From the NCBI GenBank assembly GCA_963678555.2, contig CAXXJA010000001.1:62001-126000 (forward strand): DNA of 64,000 bases, in the 5' to 3' direction. The notes beneath the pieces are model-generated. The model ran no database searches, was not told the origin of the DNA, and saw only the letters and a program-made list of their open reading frames with translations. This stretch comes from SABI01 sp963678555 (GTDB taxonomy: Bacteria; Spirochaetota; Spirochaetia; Sphaerochaetales; Sphaerochaetaceae). Positions 42,122 through 50,381 of the stretch are shown in pieces; positions within the stretch are counted from its first letter, which is position 1, and each line of letters opens with the position of its first letter. The position numbers and the translations under genes are program-made.

Positions 42122-43156
42122 TTACTGATGTTTGATCAGAATCTTGAGTCCTTCCTTCTTCTCAAACTTCTCGAAGGCTGTTTCCCACTCATCCAGGGTG
42201 AATGTATCCTTCGCGAGAACCTTCAGGTTGACCTTCCCCCGTTCCAGAAGACTGATAGATTTCTTCCATGAGCTCCAGAAGGAGCCCAGAGACCCGGTGA
42301 CCTTGATCTCCTTGTAGCAGACCAGATCGAAGGGGAGGGTGATCGGCCGGCCGGCAAGTCCGATCTGCACGAACTGACCCTGTTTCTTGACTGCCTGCAG
42401 TCCGCTTTCGGAGCCTTTCTCACTTCCCGAACACTCCAGAACGACATCCACACCGATTCCACCGGTCTCACGCGCGACGATCTGCTGAAGGTCTTCCTTC
42501 AGAACATCCACCGTCACATCCGCTCCGAGTTCCCGTGCGAGAGCCAGACGGGGCTCGTCGACACTTGTTCCCGATACGATCACTTTCGCCCCCTGACTCT
42601 TTGCAACCTGGAGGGCGATCAGACCGATCGCGCCAGGACCGGTGACGAGCACCGTGTCGGTTGAATCGATGGAAGCGAGATTCATGGCTGCATGGGTCAC
42701 GCATGCCATCGGCTCTATCATGGCGCCTTCCTCGAACGAGATGGTATCGGGGAGGATATGGATATTACGGCTCGGTACCATCGTATAAGGAGCGAAGGCA
42801 CCGTTGTACCAGTAGCCGAGCACCTTCCGGTCATTACAGAGATTGTAGCGTCCGCTCTTGCAGTTATAGCATTCACCGCAGTATGAGTAGGCTGTTTCAC
42901 TGGTCACCCGGTCACCAACCTTGCAGTTCGTGACCTGTTCTCCGACCTCGGTAACGACACCGCTGAATTCATGACCGGTGATGACCGGCGGATTCACGGG
43001 AATCGCGATGTCACTTGCTCTGATATGGAGATCGGAACCGCAGATGCCGGTATACTTCACCCGTATCTTGACACTGTCAGGCCCACAAACCGGTTCAGGC
43101 ATATCCATCACTTTCATGTTGCCCGGTCCCTTCTCATACTTCACTAATCCCTTCAT
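42122..43156 (-). CDS. Zinc-dependent alcohol dehydrogenase, module B
   Basis: A 344-residue medium-chain dehydrogenase, close paralogue of the gene at 33160. GICGSDLHIRASD, GHEFSGVVTEVG, CGECYNCKSGRYNLC and VTGPGAIGLIALQVAKSQGA mark the catalytic zinc, His-Glu, structural zinc and NAD sites. ATG at 43156 follows AAAGGAG; the longer frame runs back through the promoter. It is transcribed alone from a promoter with an adjacent type B operator and is divergent from the transketolase pair 3 operon. Confidence 0.88.
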   Translation of the reverse strand: MKGLVKYEKGPGNMKVMDMPEPVCGPDSVKIRVKYTGICGSDLHIRASDIAIPVNPPVITGHEFSGVVTEVGEQVTNCKVGDRVTSETAYSYCGECYNCKSGRYNLCNDRKVLGYWYNGAFAPYTMVPSRNIHILPDTISFEEGAMIEPMACVTHAAMNLASIDSTDTVLVTGPGAIGLIALQVAKSQGAKVIVSGTSVDEPRLALARELGADVTVDVLKEDLQQIVARETGGIGVDVVLECSGSEKGSESGLQAVKKQGQFVQIGLAGRPITLPFDLVCYKEIKVTGSLGSFWSSWKKSISLLERGKVNLKVLAKDTFTLDEWETAFEKFEKKEGLKILIKHQ

Positions 43157-43197
43157 CGTATAAGCTCCTTTCGCTTCAGATCCTGTTATAACAGTAG

Positions 43198-43209
43198 ATT
43201 GTATACTAT
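43198..43209. promoter_or_regulatory. Operator type B, alcohol dehydrogenase promoter
   Basis: ATTGTATACTAT, 11 of 12 matches to ATTGTATACAAT, directly downstream of the -10 hexamer at 43210. Confidence 0.6.
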
Positions 43210-43237
43210 ATACTACCAGAATGCCCTGTAAAGTCAA
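43210..43237 (-). promoter_or_regulatory. Promoter of the module B alcohol dehydrogenase
   Basis: Minus strand: TTGACT (43237-43232), 16-base spacer, TAGTAT (43215-43210). Confidence 0.5.
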
Positions 43238-43280
43238 TCGCTTCAGACAGGATTGTGAGGATGAACCGTGCGTTATTACA

Positions 43281-43292
43281 ATTGTATACAAT
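43281..43292. promoter_or_regulatory. Operator type B in the divergent region
   Basis: Perfect ATTGTATACAAT midway between the alcohol dehydrogenase and transketolase pair 3 promoters; it could support looping with the sites at 43198 and 43437. Confidence 0.65.
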
Positions 43293-43412
43293 CAGTCGGA
43301 TGGGAACGGGAAACAGCAGTACAGGCTGAGAGATGATTAGCTCTAAGATCGGATGAATACGGAAAGAAACCAAGGAAATTTGTATAATTACGAATAGTAT
43401 TGGATTGTGTAC

Positions 43413-43441
43413 TTGAAACCCGGATCCATATTGAATATAGT
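43413..43441 (+). promoter_or_regulatory. Promoter of the transketolase pair 3 operon
   Basis: TTGAAA (43413-43418), 17-base spacer, TATAGT (43436-43441). Confidence 0.55.
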
Positions 43442-43448
43442 ATACAAT
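43437..43448. promoter_or_regulatory. Operator type B over transketolase pair 3 promoter
   Basis: ATAGTATACAAT overlaps the -10 hexamer, matching ATTGTATACAAT at 11 of 12 positions. Confidence 0.6.
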
Positions 43449-43482
43449 AACACTATCTTTCGTGGAAAACAAGGAGAATACG

Positions 43483-44376
43483 GTGAATCCTACATTACAG
43501 TCTCGTATCGAGAACAAACCATTCACACCGCTTGATGCCACACAGCTCTCAGCCCTCGCTGCAAACCTGCGGCTTGAGATGTTTGATGTGCTGCACAGCA
43601 GACAGACAGGCCATTGGGGAGGTGCATCCTCAGCTGCGGAGCTGACCACTGCACTCTATTTCAACCGGATGAACGTCAACCCTGAGAATCCTCGTGATGA
43701 GGACAGGGACCGGTTCATTCTCAGTAAGGGACATGCTTCAATGAACCTGTACACTGTTCTGGCTCACCGGGGCTTCTTTCCCGTCTCGGATCTGGCCGGC
43801 TTCAGGACACTCGGGTCTCACCTTCAGGGTCACCCTTCGATGAACAAGACCCCGGGAGTGGATATGTCCACAGGTGCCCTCGGCCATGGTCTGTCCATCG
43901 GTATCGGGATGGCACTTGCCTCGAAAGTGAATAGCAGGGACTATTTTACGTATGTACTCAGCGGTGAGGGATGTCTTGATGAGGGGCAGACCTGGGAAGC
44001 CATGCTCAGTGCATCCAAGTTCAAGGCGAACAAGCTGGTCTACATGATCGACTACAACGGTGTGCAGCTTGACGGGACCAGCAGCGATATCATGCCGCTC
44101 GACCCTCTTGCGGACAAGTTCCGTTCATTCGGCTGGAACGTCGCTCCCGGCGAGTTCGACGGACATGATATGAACAGCATCCTTGACTCGTTCGCCTGGA
44201 TCGACAGTGACGATGTCTGGCCGAAAGCGGTCATCTACAAAACAGTCAAGGGAAAGGGAGTCTCCTTCATGGAAGGAAAGAATACCTGGCACGGTGCTCC
44301 CATCGACGATGACAGTTACAGCAAGGGACGGGTTGAGCTTCTTGCAGATATCGAAAAGAAGGAGGCACTCCTGTGA
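43483..44376 (+). CDS. Transketolase, N-terminal subunit, pair 3 (GEG in place of GDG)
   Basis: A 297-residue TPP-binding half. TGHWGGASSAAELTTAL, SKGHASMNLY, GHPSMNKTPGVD and TGALGHG are the conserved loops. The Mg-TPP motif reads SGEGCLDEGQTWEA: residue 162 is Glu where the other two pairs have Asp (GDG), and GHW replaces the usual GHPG/GHTG of the N-terminal loop. VYMIDYNGVQLDG then fits the family. The start is the GTG at 43483 with AAGGAG six bases upstream, not the GTG at 43462. It is coupled to the C-terminal subunit by a 4-base overlap. Confidence 0.9.
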   Translation: MNPTLQSRIENKPFTPLDATQLSALAANLRLEMFDVLHSRQTGHWGGASSAAELTTALYFNRMNVNPENPRDEDRDRFILSKGHASMNLYTVLAHRGFFPVSDLAGFRTLGSHLQGHPSMNKTPGVDMSTGALGHGLSIGIGMALASKVNSRDYFTYVLSGEGCLDEGQTWEAMLSASKFKANKLVYMIDYNGVQLDGTSSDIMPLDPLADKFRSFGWNVAPGEFDGHDMNSILDSFAWIDSDDVWPKAVIYKTVKGKGVSFMEGKNTWHGAPIDDDSYSKGRVELLADIEKKEALL

Positions 44377-45296
44377 GCGTAGCTATGAGAGAAGCGTTCG
44401 GCAAGAAGGTTGCCGAACTCGGAAAGACCAATGACAGGATCGTCGTTCTGGATGCCGATGTATCCTCTTCCACCAAGTCAGGACTCTTCGGGAATGAGTT
44501 CCCGGACCGGTTCTTCAACGTAGGTGTTGCAGAAGCCAATATGGTCGGTGTCGCGGCAGGCCTTGCCACCGCCGGACTTCACCCGATCGTGAATGCATTC
44601 AGCATTTTCCTTGCCCTCAAGGCAACCGATCAGATCAGGAACGTGTTCTGCTATAACAAACTGCCTCTGGTCATAGCAGGTGCCTACGGCGGTCTCAGTG
44701 ATTCGTATGACGGTGCAAGCCACCAGAGTATTACGGACATTGCCATCATGAGAGCACTGCCGGAGATGGAAGTGATCGTTCCCTGTGATGCTCAGATGGC
44801 CGAAAGTGCTCTTGAGTATGCGCTGACGCAGAAAAAACCGGTCTATATCAGGCTCAACAGAAATGCCGTTCCCGATGTCGGCCTTCCCTTCGATGCCGCA
44901 CAGAAGAAGGGGGTCGTTGTCACAGAGGGCTCGGACGTGACCCTCGCCGCCAACGGTATCACCCTGAGCGCGACGCTTGAGGCAGCCCGGATCCTCGAAG
45001 GCAAAGGTATCAAGGCGGAAGTGCTGGCAATGCCGTTCGTCAAACCATTCGATGGTGAGACTCTGAAGGCCTCGGTTGAGAAGACCGGAAGACTTGTCAG
45101 CATCGAGGAACACACTGTGGTCGGAGGCTTCGGCTCTGCCTGTCTTGAAGCTCTCAGCGGGGAGGCTTTCAACTATGCCTACCGCGCTGTAGGCGTTGAA
45201 GACCGCTTCACCGAGACCGGCGGGTATGATGAACTTCTGGTCAAATACGGTATCAGCGGAGCGAATATTGCTGCGAAAGCAGAAGAACTCGTATAA
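44373..45296 (+). CDS. Transketolase, C-terminal subunit, pair 3
   Basis: A 307-residue partner starting at GTG. NVGVAEANMVGVAAGLA carries the catalytic glutamate, and AYGGLSDSYDGASHQS, VYIRLNRNAVP and LVSIEEHTVVGGFGSA are the further domains. Pair 3 sits with an iron-type alcohol dehydrogenase and a LarA homologue under type B control. Confidence 0.92.
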   Translation: MSVAMREAFGKKVAELGKTNDRIVVLDADVSSSTKSGLFGNEFPDRFFNVGVAEANMVGVAAGLATAGLHPIVNAFSIFLALKATDQIRNVFCYNKLPLVIAGAYGGLSDSYDGASHQSITDIAIMRALPEMEVIVPCDAQMAESALEYALTQKKPVYIRLNRNAVPDVGLPFDAAQKKGVVVTEGSDVTLAANGITLSATLEAARILEGKGIKAEVLAMPFVKPFDGETLKASVEKTGRLVSIEEHTVVGGFGSACLEALSGEAFNYAYRAVGVEDRFTETGGYDELLVKYGISGANIAAKAEELV

Positions 45297-45316
45297 TCAA
45301 ACCTAGGAGGACCTAT

Positions 45317-46597
45317 ATGAACAGTAGAGAAAAAGCATATCAGCTTCTGAAGGAGTGGAAGAAGGACGGCTACATCTTCGGCATTGACGTGCTCGATCAG
45401 GTAGGCGCAGCCGCGGCACAGTTCGGAAGCAAGACGCTTCTTGTGTCCAACATGACCTACCTCAAACCTGTTGCAGACCAGGTGATCGCATCACTGAAAG
45501 CCAGCGGTGTGGAACTTGCAGGAGATCTTGTAGCTCCCGATGCAAAGCCCAATGCTCCACGGGAGGATGTGTACCGTCTTACGACATACATCCTTCAGCA
45601 CGACCCTGACAGTATCGTCGTTATCGGCGGCGGCAGTTCGATTGATGCCGTGAAGGCTGCCAATGCCCTCGCGACTCTCGGTGCTGATCACAGCTGTGAG
45701 ATCGATACCTATTTCGGCACCTCTCAGGTCACCGAAGCTCTTGCAAAGACCGGTAGAACCCTCAAGCCTGTCATTGCTGTAGAGACCAGTGCATCCAGCG
45801 GCGCCCACCTCACCAAGTACTCGAACATCACCGACCCCGTTGTCGGTCAGAAGAAACTCATCGTAGACATGGCAGTTGTCCCTTCCGTTGCGGTCTTTGA
45901 CTACAAGACGACTGTCAGCATGCCCCTCAGTGTCACTATCGACGGCGCGCTCGATGCTATCGCGCACACCTTCGAAGTTTTCTGCGGAGCAAACGATGAG
46001 AACTTCGAACTCATCAGTGACATCACGAGCACAGCAATCGACCTCGTTGCATCTCACGCATCTACGCTGATTGATGAGCCGTCGAACGTTGAAGCACGTG
46101 AAGCCATCGGTCTTGCGACCGACCTCGGCGGCTATGCTATCATGGTCGGCGGTACCAGCGGCGCTCACCTCACCAGTTTCTCTCTTGTCGATGTGGTCGC
46201 ACACGGCACTGCCTGCGGTATCATGAACCCCTACTATGCAGTCTTCTACGGTAAGGCCATCCAGAAGCAGCTCAAGGTTCTCGGGGAGATCTTCAAGAAG
46301 CATGGGTACATAGCTTCCGATGTGGCTTCACTGGAAGGCCGTGAGCTTGCAACGGCAGTCGCGCAGGGTATGATCGACTTCTCGAAGTCCATCAATGCTC
46401 CCACGAAACTCTCTGACCTCAAGGGATTTACCGATGCCCACATCGAACGTGCACTCAATGCAGCTCAGGATCCTCAGCTCAAGATGAAGCTGCAGAACAT
46501 GCCTGTCCCGATGACCGCGGAGGATGTCATGGTCTACATGAAACCGATCCTCGAAGCGGCCAAGAGCGGAGACATGTCCATCATCAAAGAGAAATAA
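45317..46597 (+). CDS. Iron-containing alcohol dehydrogenase-family protein
   Basis: A 426-residue group III metal-dependent dehydrogenase. VVIGGGSSIDAVKAANAL is the NAD-binding motif. VETSASSGAHLTKYSNITDP parallels the TTSGTGSE segment, and metal ligands are placed in DGALDAIAHTFE and DVVAHGTACGIMNPYYAVF. Such enzymes reduce aldehydes or ketones. It comes 20 bases after the transketolase pair 3 genes, so it may reduce the released aldehyde or oxidise a polyol precursor. Confidence 0.85.
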   Translation: MNSREKAYQLLKEWKKDGYIFGIDVLDQVGAAAAQFGSKTLLVSNMTYLKPVADQVIASLKASGVELAGDLVAPDAKPNAPREDVYRLTTYILQHDPDSIVVIGGGSSIDAVKAANALATLGADHSCEIDTYFGTSQVTEALAKTGRTLKPVIAVETSASSGAHLTKYSNITDPVVGQKKLIVDMAVVPSVAVFDYKTTVSMPLSVTIDGALDAIAHTFEVFCGANDENFELISDITSTAIDLVASHASTLIDEPSNVEAREAIGLATDLGGYAIMVGGTSGAHLTSFSLVDVVAHGTACGIMNPYYAVFYGKAIQKQLKVLGEIFKKHGYIASDVASLEGRELATAVAQGMIDFSKSINAPTKLSDLKGFTDAHIERALNAAQDPQLKMKLQNMPVPMTAEDVMVYMKPILEAAKSGDMSIIKEK

Positions 46598-46609
46598 GGA
46601 TTAGTTCAG

Positions 46610-47998
46610 ATGACAATACATCACCCGTTTGCCGACACGTATTCACCAATCTCGCTTCCTGATCACACACATGTGGTCAGGATGTCTGAACCGGAACCTG
46701 TTTCCTCCGTTGCACAGAAGATCAGGGAGTCACTCGAGCATCCTATTGACAGCGAATCTCTCAGGGAGATCGCGCTTCGTGCGAGGCAGCAGCGGAAGGC
46801 GAAGGATGGACGGAATGCGCAAGCGGTGATCGTTGTCTCTGACAAGACACGTCCTGTCCCGTACAGGGGGGAGGAGGGGATCCTCCTTCCGATTATCGAG
46901 GTGCTGACTGAATCAGGCTATGCGGTAGAGGATATCCTGATTCTCATCGCTACCGGGACTCATCTTCCGATGAAAGAGGATGAGATCTGGAAGATGATCG
47001 ATACCCGAATCCGGGACATGGGGGTCAAAGTCGTCAATCATGACTGCACCGATGGATCGAACCTCACGTTTCTCGGCAAGACGAGCCGGGGAACGGACAT
47101 GTATCTCAACTCCCTCTATGTCGATGCGGACCTCAAGATAGCAACAGGTCTCGTGGAGAGTCATTTCATGGCGGGAGCCAGCGGAGGGCGTAAGGCGATC
47201 TGTCCCGGTATCATCGGGGAAGAGAGTACCTATGTCTTCCATGGTGTGCCCTTCATGGCAGATCCGGGGTCCCGTGACCTTAACCTGAAGGATAACCTCG
47301 TACATGAGGAGGCACTCGAAGTCGCCGGCACCGTAGGTATTGACTTCCTTGTCAATGTCACGCTCAACGGCACGTTCCACATCACCGGCATCTTCAGCGG
47401 CAACTATATCACCGCTCATCTCAAAGCGGTTGGAAGCATAGTTGAACATGTCAGAGTCCCTTCTCCCCCCGCCGATATCGTGGTTACCCACGGCGGCTTT
47501 GTCGGTATCAACCACTACCAGCTGGCAAAGTGTGCTGTCGCCTCCCTCGGGGTTCTGAAGGAGAACGGGTATCTTGTTATCATGGCTGACACGAACGACC
47601 CGACTCACCCGGTAGGCGGAATCAACTACCTGACCACACTCGCACTCATGACCCGTATCGGGGCGAAGAATTTTACGAAACTCATTGCAAGTGAGGACTG
47701 GACCTTCATTCCCGAACAGTGGCAGGTGCAGATGTGGTGCAAGGTATTCGACAGGATACCGATGGACCATCTGTATCTCTACTCCCCCAGCATGGACAGG
47801 AACTTCGTTCCGCTCTTGCCAGGGCAGGACGGCAGCGTGTACATTGAAGAGGGGACTCCACAGAATGAGACCTTCTCCCGCTTTATCTCCAATGTGCTGA
47901 AGGATATCAGTGAGAGGGAAGGAAAGGACACGCAAGACATGCAGGTCAGCTGGATTGAAGACGGTCCCTATGTCGTTCCTGCAATGCGGCAGGACTGA
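46610..47998 (+). CDS. larA: LarA-superfamily racemase/epimerase
   Basis: A 462-residue protein with the LarA signature set: VVSDKTRPVPYRG, LIATGTHLPMKEDE (His), a second His in GLVESHFMAGASGGRK and the cofactor-attaching lysine in SGGRKAICPGIIG. The C-terminal domain has VVTHGGFVGINHYQLAK. LarA enzymes use a nickel-pincer nucleotide to invert 2-hydroxyacids; lactate, malate and D-gluconate C2 are known substrates within the family. Here the sugar-acid context favours an aldonate over lactate, hence the symbol only marks the family. The cofactor genes larBCE are outside the window. It is the last gene of the transketolase pair 3 operon, 12 bases after the iron dehydrogenase. Confidence 0.83.
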   Translation: MTIHHPFADTYSPISLPDHTHVVRMSEPEPVSSVAQKIRESLEHPIDSESLREIALRARQQRKAKDGRNAQAVIVVSDKTRPVPYRGEEGILLPIIEVLTESGYAVEDILILIATGTHLPMKEDEIWKMIDTRIRDMGVKVVNHDCTDGSNLTFLGKTSRGTDMYLNSLYVDADLKIATGLVESHFMAGASGGRKAICPGIIGEESTYVFHGVPFMADPGSRDLNLKDNLVHEEALEVAGTVGIDFLVNVTLNGTFHITGIFSGNYITAHLKAVGSIVEHVRVPSPPADIVVTHGGFVGINHYQLAKCAVASLGVLKENGYLVIMADTNDPTHPVGGINYLTTLALMTRIGAKNFTKLIASEDWTFIPEQWQVQMWCKVFDRIPMDHLYLYSPSMDRNFVPLLPGQDGSVYIEEGTPQNETFSRFISNVLKDISEREGKDTQDMQVSWIEDGPYVVPAMRQD

Positions 47999-48038
47999 TC
48001 GCTCGTCCGTCTCACTCTGAGAATAAAAGGAAGAGGGT

Positions 48039-49928
48039 ATGACGAAGATCCTGATCATCGTTCCGTACAGGGAACTGTTCACTCTCATTGAAGAAGAACT
48101 CAGACAGTACGATACTACCGGTTTCTCCATTGAACTGACCCACATCTACGGAACAGACAGGGATACGCTGCAGGACATTGATGCTGATATCATCGTTGCC
48201 CGCGGTATCACCTACCTCGCCCTTGCTGAACTCAAGAAGGATACTCACCTCGTCCCCTTTCTCTCCGGGCCTAACGATCTTATCGAGGCTTTCTATGCTG
48301 CAGGGAGGAAGAGTGACGGTGCGTTCGGACTGCTCACGGGAAGCGAGGATGTGTGCGATACACGACACGTGTCGGACCTTATCGGTCGCAGTGTGATGAT
48401 GTACGTTGCCAACGATCAGGAGGAGATCCACCGCGGAGTAGAATATCTCAGGGAACAGGGCTGCACGATCTTCCTCGGTGGACTTACCAGCTGCCGCTAC
48501 TGCGAGAGCAAGGGGTATCCCTATATCCACATTAAAAGCGGTCGCCATTCAATCAACCGGGCAATTGCAGAAGCCATCGGAGCTGCACGTTCGCTCGAAC
48601 GTGCCAAGGTGAGGATGAATATCCTCACAACTCTCATCAACAATGACAAGGATGCCATGATCGCTCTCAACAGCAGAGGTATCGTTGTTGTAGCCAACTC
48701 TATGGCTGAGCAGCTTCTCGGAAAGGGGATGGTGAACCATCCTGTCACCCGGTTCTACGAAGGCAGCATCTGGTCGAAGACCCTCTCCAGTGGTGTAGGG
48801 GAAGAGGTCATCAAGAAGATCAACGGCCTGCAGATCCTCGTCTCCTCGATGCCGATCATGACCGGAAGTGAGGGGCTCGGCGTTCTCATGACATTCCAGA
48901 ATATTGAGACTATCAGGTCAGTCGAACGGAAGATCAGAAAAGAACTGAGCAAGAAGGGGCTCGTCGCCCGCTATACCTTCCGGGACATCATAACGGCCAA
49001 TGAGGATCTGGAGCAACTCATTGAGAAGAGTCGACGCTACAGTAAGGTGGATGGGGCTATCCTTCTCATAGGCGAGACCGGTACCGGTAAAGAACTATTT
49101 GCCCAGTCGATACACAATGCATCAAAGAGGAGGGGAGAGCCGTTTGTTGCTGTCAACTGTGCTGCTCTGCCTGAGAATCTCCTCGAATCAGAGCTCTTCG
49201 GCTATTCCGAAGGAGCCTTCAGCGGTGCCGCGAAGGGGGGAAAGCAGGGTTTATTCGAACTTGCTCACAGGGGAACGATATTTCTCGATGAGATAGGGGA
49301 GATGCCTCTGAAACTTCAGGCGAAGATGCTTCGAGTGCTTCAGGAAAAGGAGATACGGAGGGTCGGTGGTGACACCGTCGTCCCGGTTGATGTCAGAGTC
49401 ATAAGCGCCACGAACGTGGATATCCCGGAGAAAGTGAAGAGCGGAGAGTTCCGTCTCGATCTGTTCTATCGGATAAGTCTTCTCAACCTCCGCCTCATCG
49501 CACTCAGGGAGAGGCCCGATGACATCCCGCTGATTTTTTCCCACTTCGTCAAATCAACCTGCAAAGAACAGAACATATCCGTACCTGAGATCACTCAGGA
49601 GGCTCTGGATCTTCTCAAGCGCTATCCCTGGCAGGGAAACGTGAGAGAACTGAGAAATGCTGCAGAGCGCCTTGTAATCCTTCTTGTCGGAGACACCGTC
49701 ACGGAAAGAGAGATTATCGAGCTGGATATCGGGGCGACATCTCTATCGGATATTTCATTGCGGGAATCCGTTCCTGGGCCACCTGAGGAGAGGAAGAAGG
49801 CTTCCCGGACAGGAAGTGAAGAGCTGTACAGGCAATTCCTTGCAAGCGGTCTCTCGAGGGAGGATTTTGCCAGAAAAGTCGGGATGAGCAGAACAACGCT
49901 CTGGAGGAAGCTGGCTCAGTTCAGTTGA
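48039..49928 (+). CDS. Sigma-54-dependent transcriptional activator with PrpR-type N-terminal domain
   Basis: A 629-residue enhancer-binding protein. Residues about 1-190 form a PrpR_N-like sensor (IVPYRELFTLIEEEL, FLGGLTSCRYCESKGYP), about 200-300 a PAS domain, and about 330-560 the AAA+ domain with Walker A GETGTGKE, Walker B IFLDEIGEMP and the sigma-54 contact loop GAFSGA instead of the common GAFTGA. The C terminus (ASGLSREDFARKVGMSRTTLW) is a helix-turn-helix. PrpR-type sensors bind small carboxylates. The only strong sigma-54 promoter I see, at 50326, precedes the PdxA2-tctBAC operon just downstream, so that operon is its likely target. Confidence 0.92.
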   Translation: MTKILIIVPYRELFTLIEEELRQYDTTGFSIELTHIYGTDRDTLQDIDADIIVARGITYLALAELKKDTHLVPFLSGPNDLIEAFYAAGRKSDGAFGLLTGSEDVCDTRHVSDLIGRSVMMYVANDQEEIHRGVEYLREQGCTIFLGGLTSCRYCESKGYPYIHIKSGRHSINRAIAEAIGAARSLERAKVRMNILTTLINNDKDAMIALNSRGIVVVANSMAEQLLGKGMVNHPVTRFYEGSIWSKTLSSGVGEEVIKKINGLQILVSSMPIMTGSEGLGVLMTFQNIETIRSVERKIRKELSKKGLVARYTFRDIITANEDLEQLIEKSRRYSKVDGAILLIGETGTGKELFAQSIHNASKRRGEPFVAVNCAALPENLLESELFGYSEGAFSGAAKGGKQGLFELAHRGTIFLDEIGEMPLKLQAKMLRVLQEKEIRRVGGDTVVPVDVRVISATNVDIPEKVKSGEFRLDLFYRISLLNLRLIALRERPDDIPLIFSHFVKSTCKEQNISVPEITQEALDLLKRYPWQGNVRELRNAAERLVILLVGDTVTEREIIELDIGATSLSDISLRESVPGPPEERKKASRTGSEELYRQFLASGLSREDFARKVGMSRTTLWRKLAQFS

Positions 49929-50184
49929 ATTGGACAATGGCTGAACGGTGCCTGTTCCTGTTGCCTGAAAGGTCTCACGTACCGACAGGGTTTCCCCTGC
50001 TATACAGCAGAAAGCCATGTGAGAACTTCCGTCATTACAAGGCACAGTATCCCAGGAACACAGATGCCGTTACATTCTGTTTTGCTCGGGGATGATAGAT
50101 TTCTTTGAAGGTTTCTACAGTGAATGAGAATCTCCTGACTGGCGTGAGGATGGTGCGTTCAGAATATCCAGTGATGTTTCAATA

Positions 50185-50196
50185 ATGTTGCAACAT
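50185..50196. promoter_or_regulatory. Putative enhancer (activator-binding) site
   Basis: Perfect 12-base palindrome ATGTTGCAACAT, preceded by a TGTTTCA half-site at 50175. Position suggests binding of the sigma-54 activator encoded just upstream. Confidence 0.45.
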
Positions 50197-50325
50197 GCAC
50201 TGCAGGAGTGAAACACCCGGTCCGGGAGAGACCGGATATGGGAAGAGTGCCAACTCCCTGTTTGTGGTTTGGTAATTTGTTATTAAGTAACCAATAGTAA
50301 ATTAATTATGCATGTGCTGCATTAC

Positions 50326-50343
50326 TTGGCACGCCCTCTGCTT
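50326..50343 (+). promoter_or_regulatory. Sigma-54 promoter of the PdxA2-tctBAC operon
   Basis: TTGGCACG, four bases, then CTGCTT. Consensus is TTGGCACGnnnnTTGCT; only the first T of the second block differs. The start of transcription would be about 50355. Confidence 0.8.
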
Positions 50344-50381
50344 AACCGTATATGAACACAACACAGTAGACAGGTGGAATT

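Larger units (their letters stand above)
49929..50381. other. 453-base regulatory region upstream of the PdxA2 operon
   Basis: No gene is visible. It contains a palindrome ATGTTGCAACAT (50185-50196), a small hairpin CCGGTC/GACCGG (50217-50235) and the sigma-54 promoter at 50326. The palindrome lies about 130 bases upstream of the promoter, a usual enhancer distance. Confidence 0.6.

Noticed and set aside
43404..43415. ATTGTGTACTTG as an extra type B operator
   Set aside because: Three mismatches to the palindrome; overlaps the -35 element and may be coincidental.
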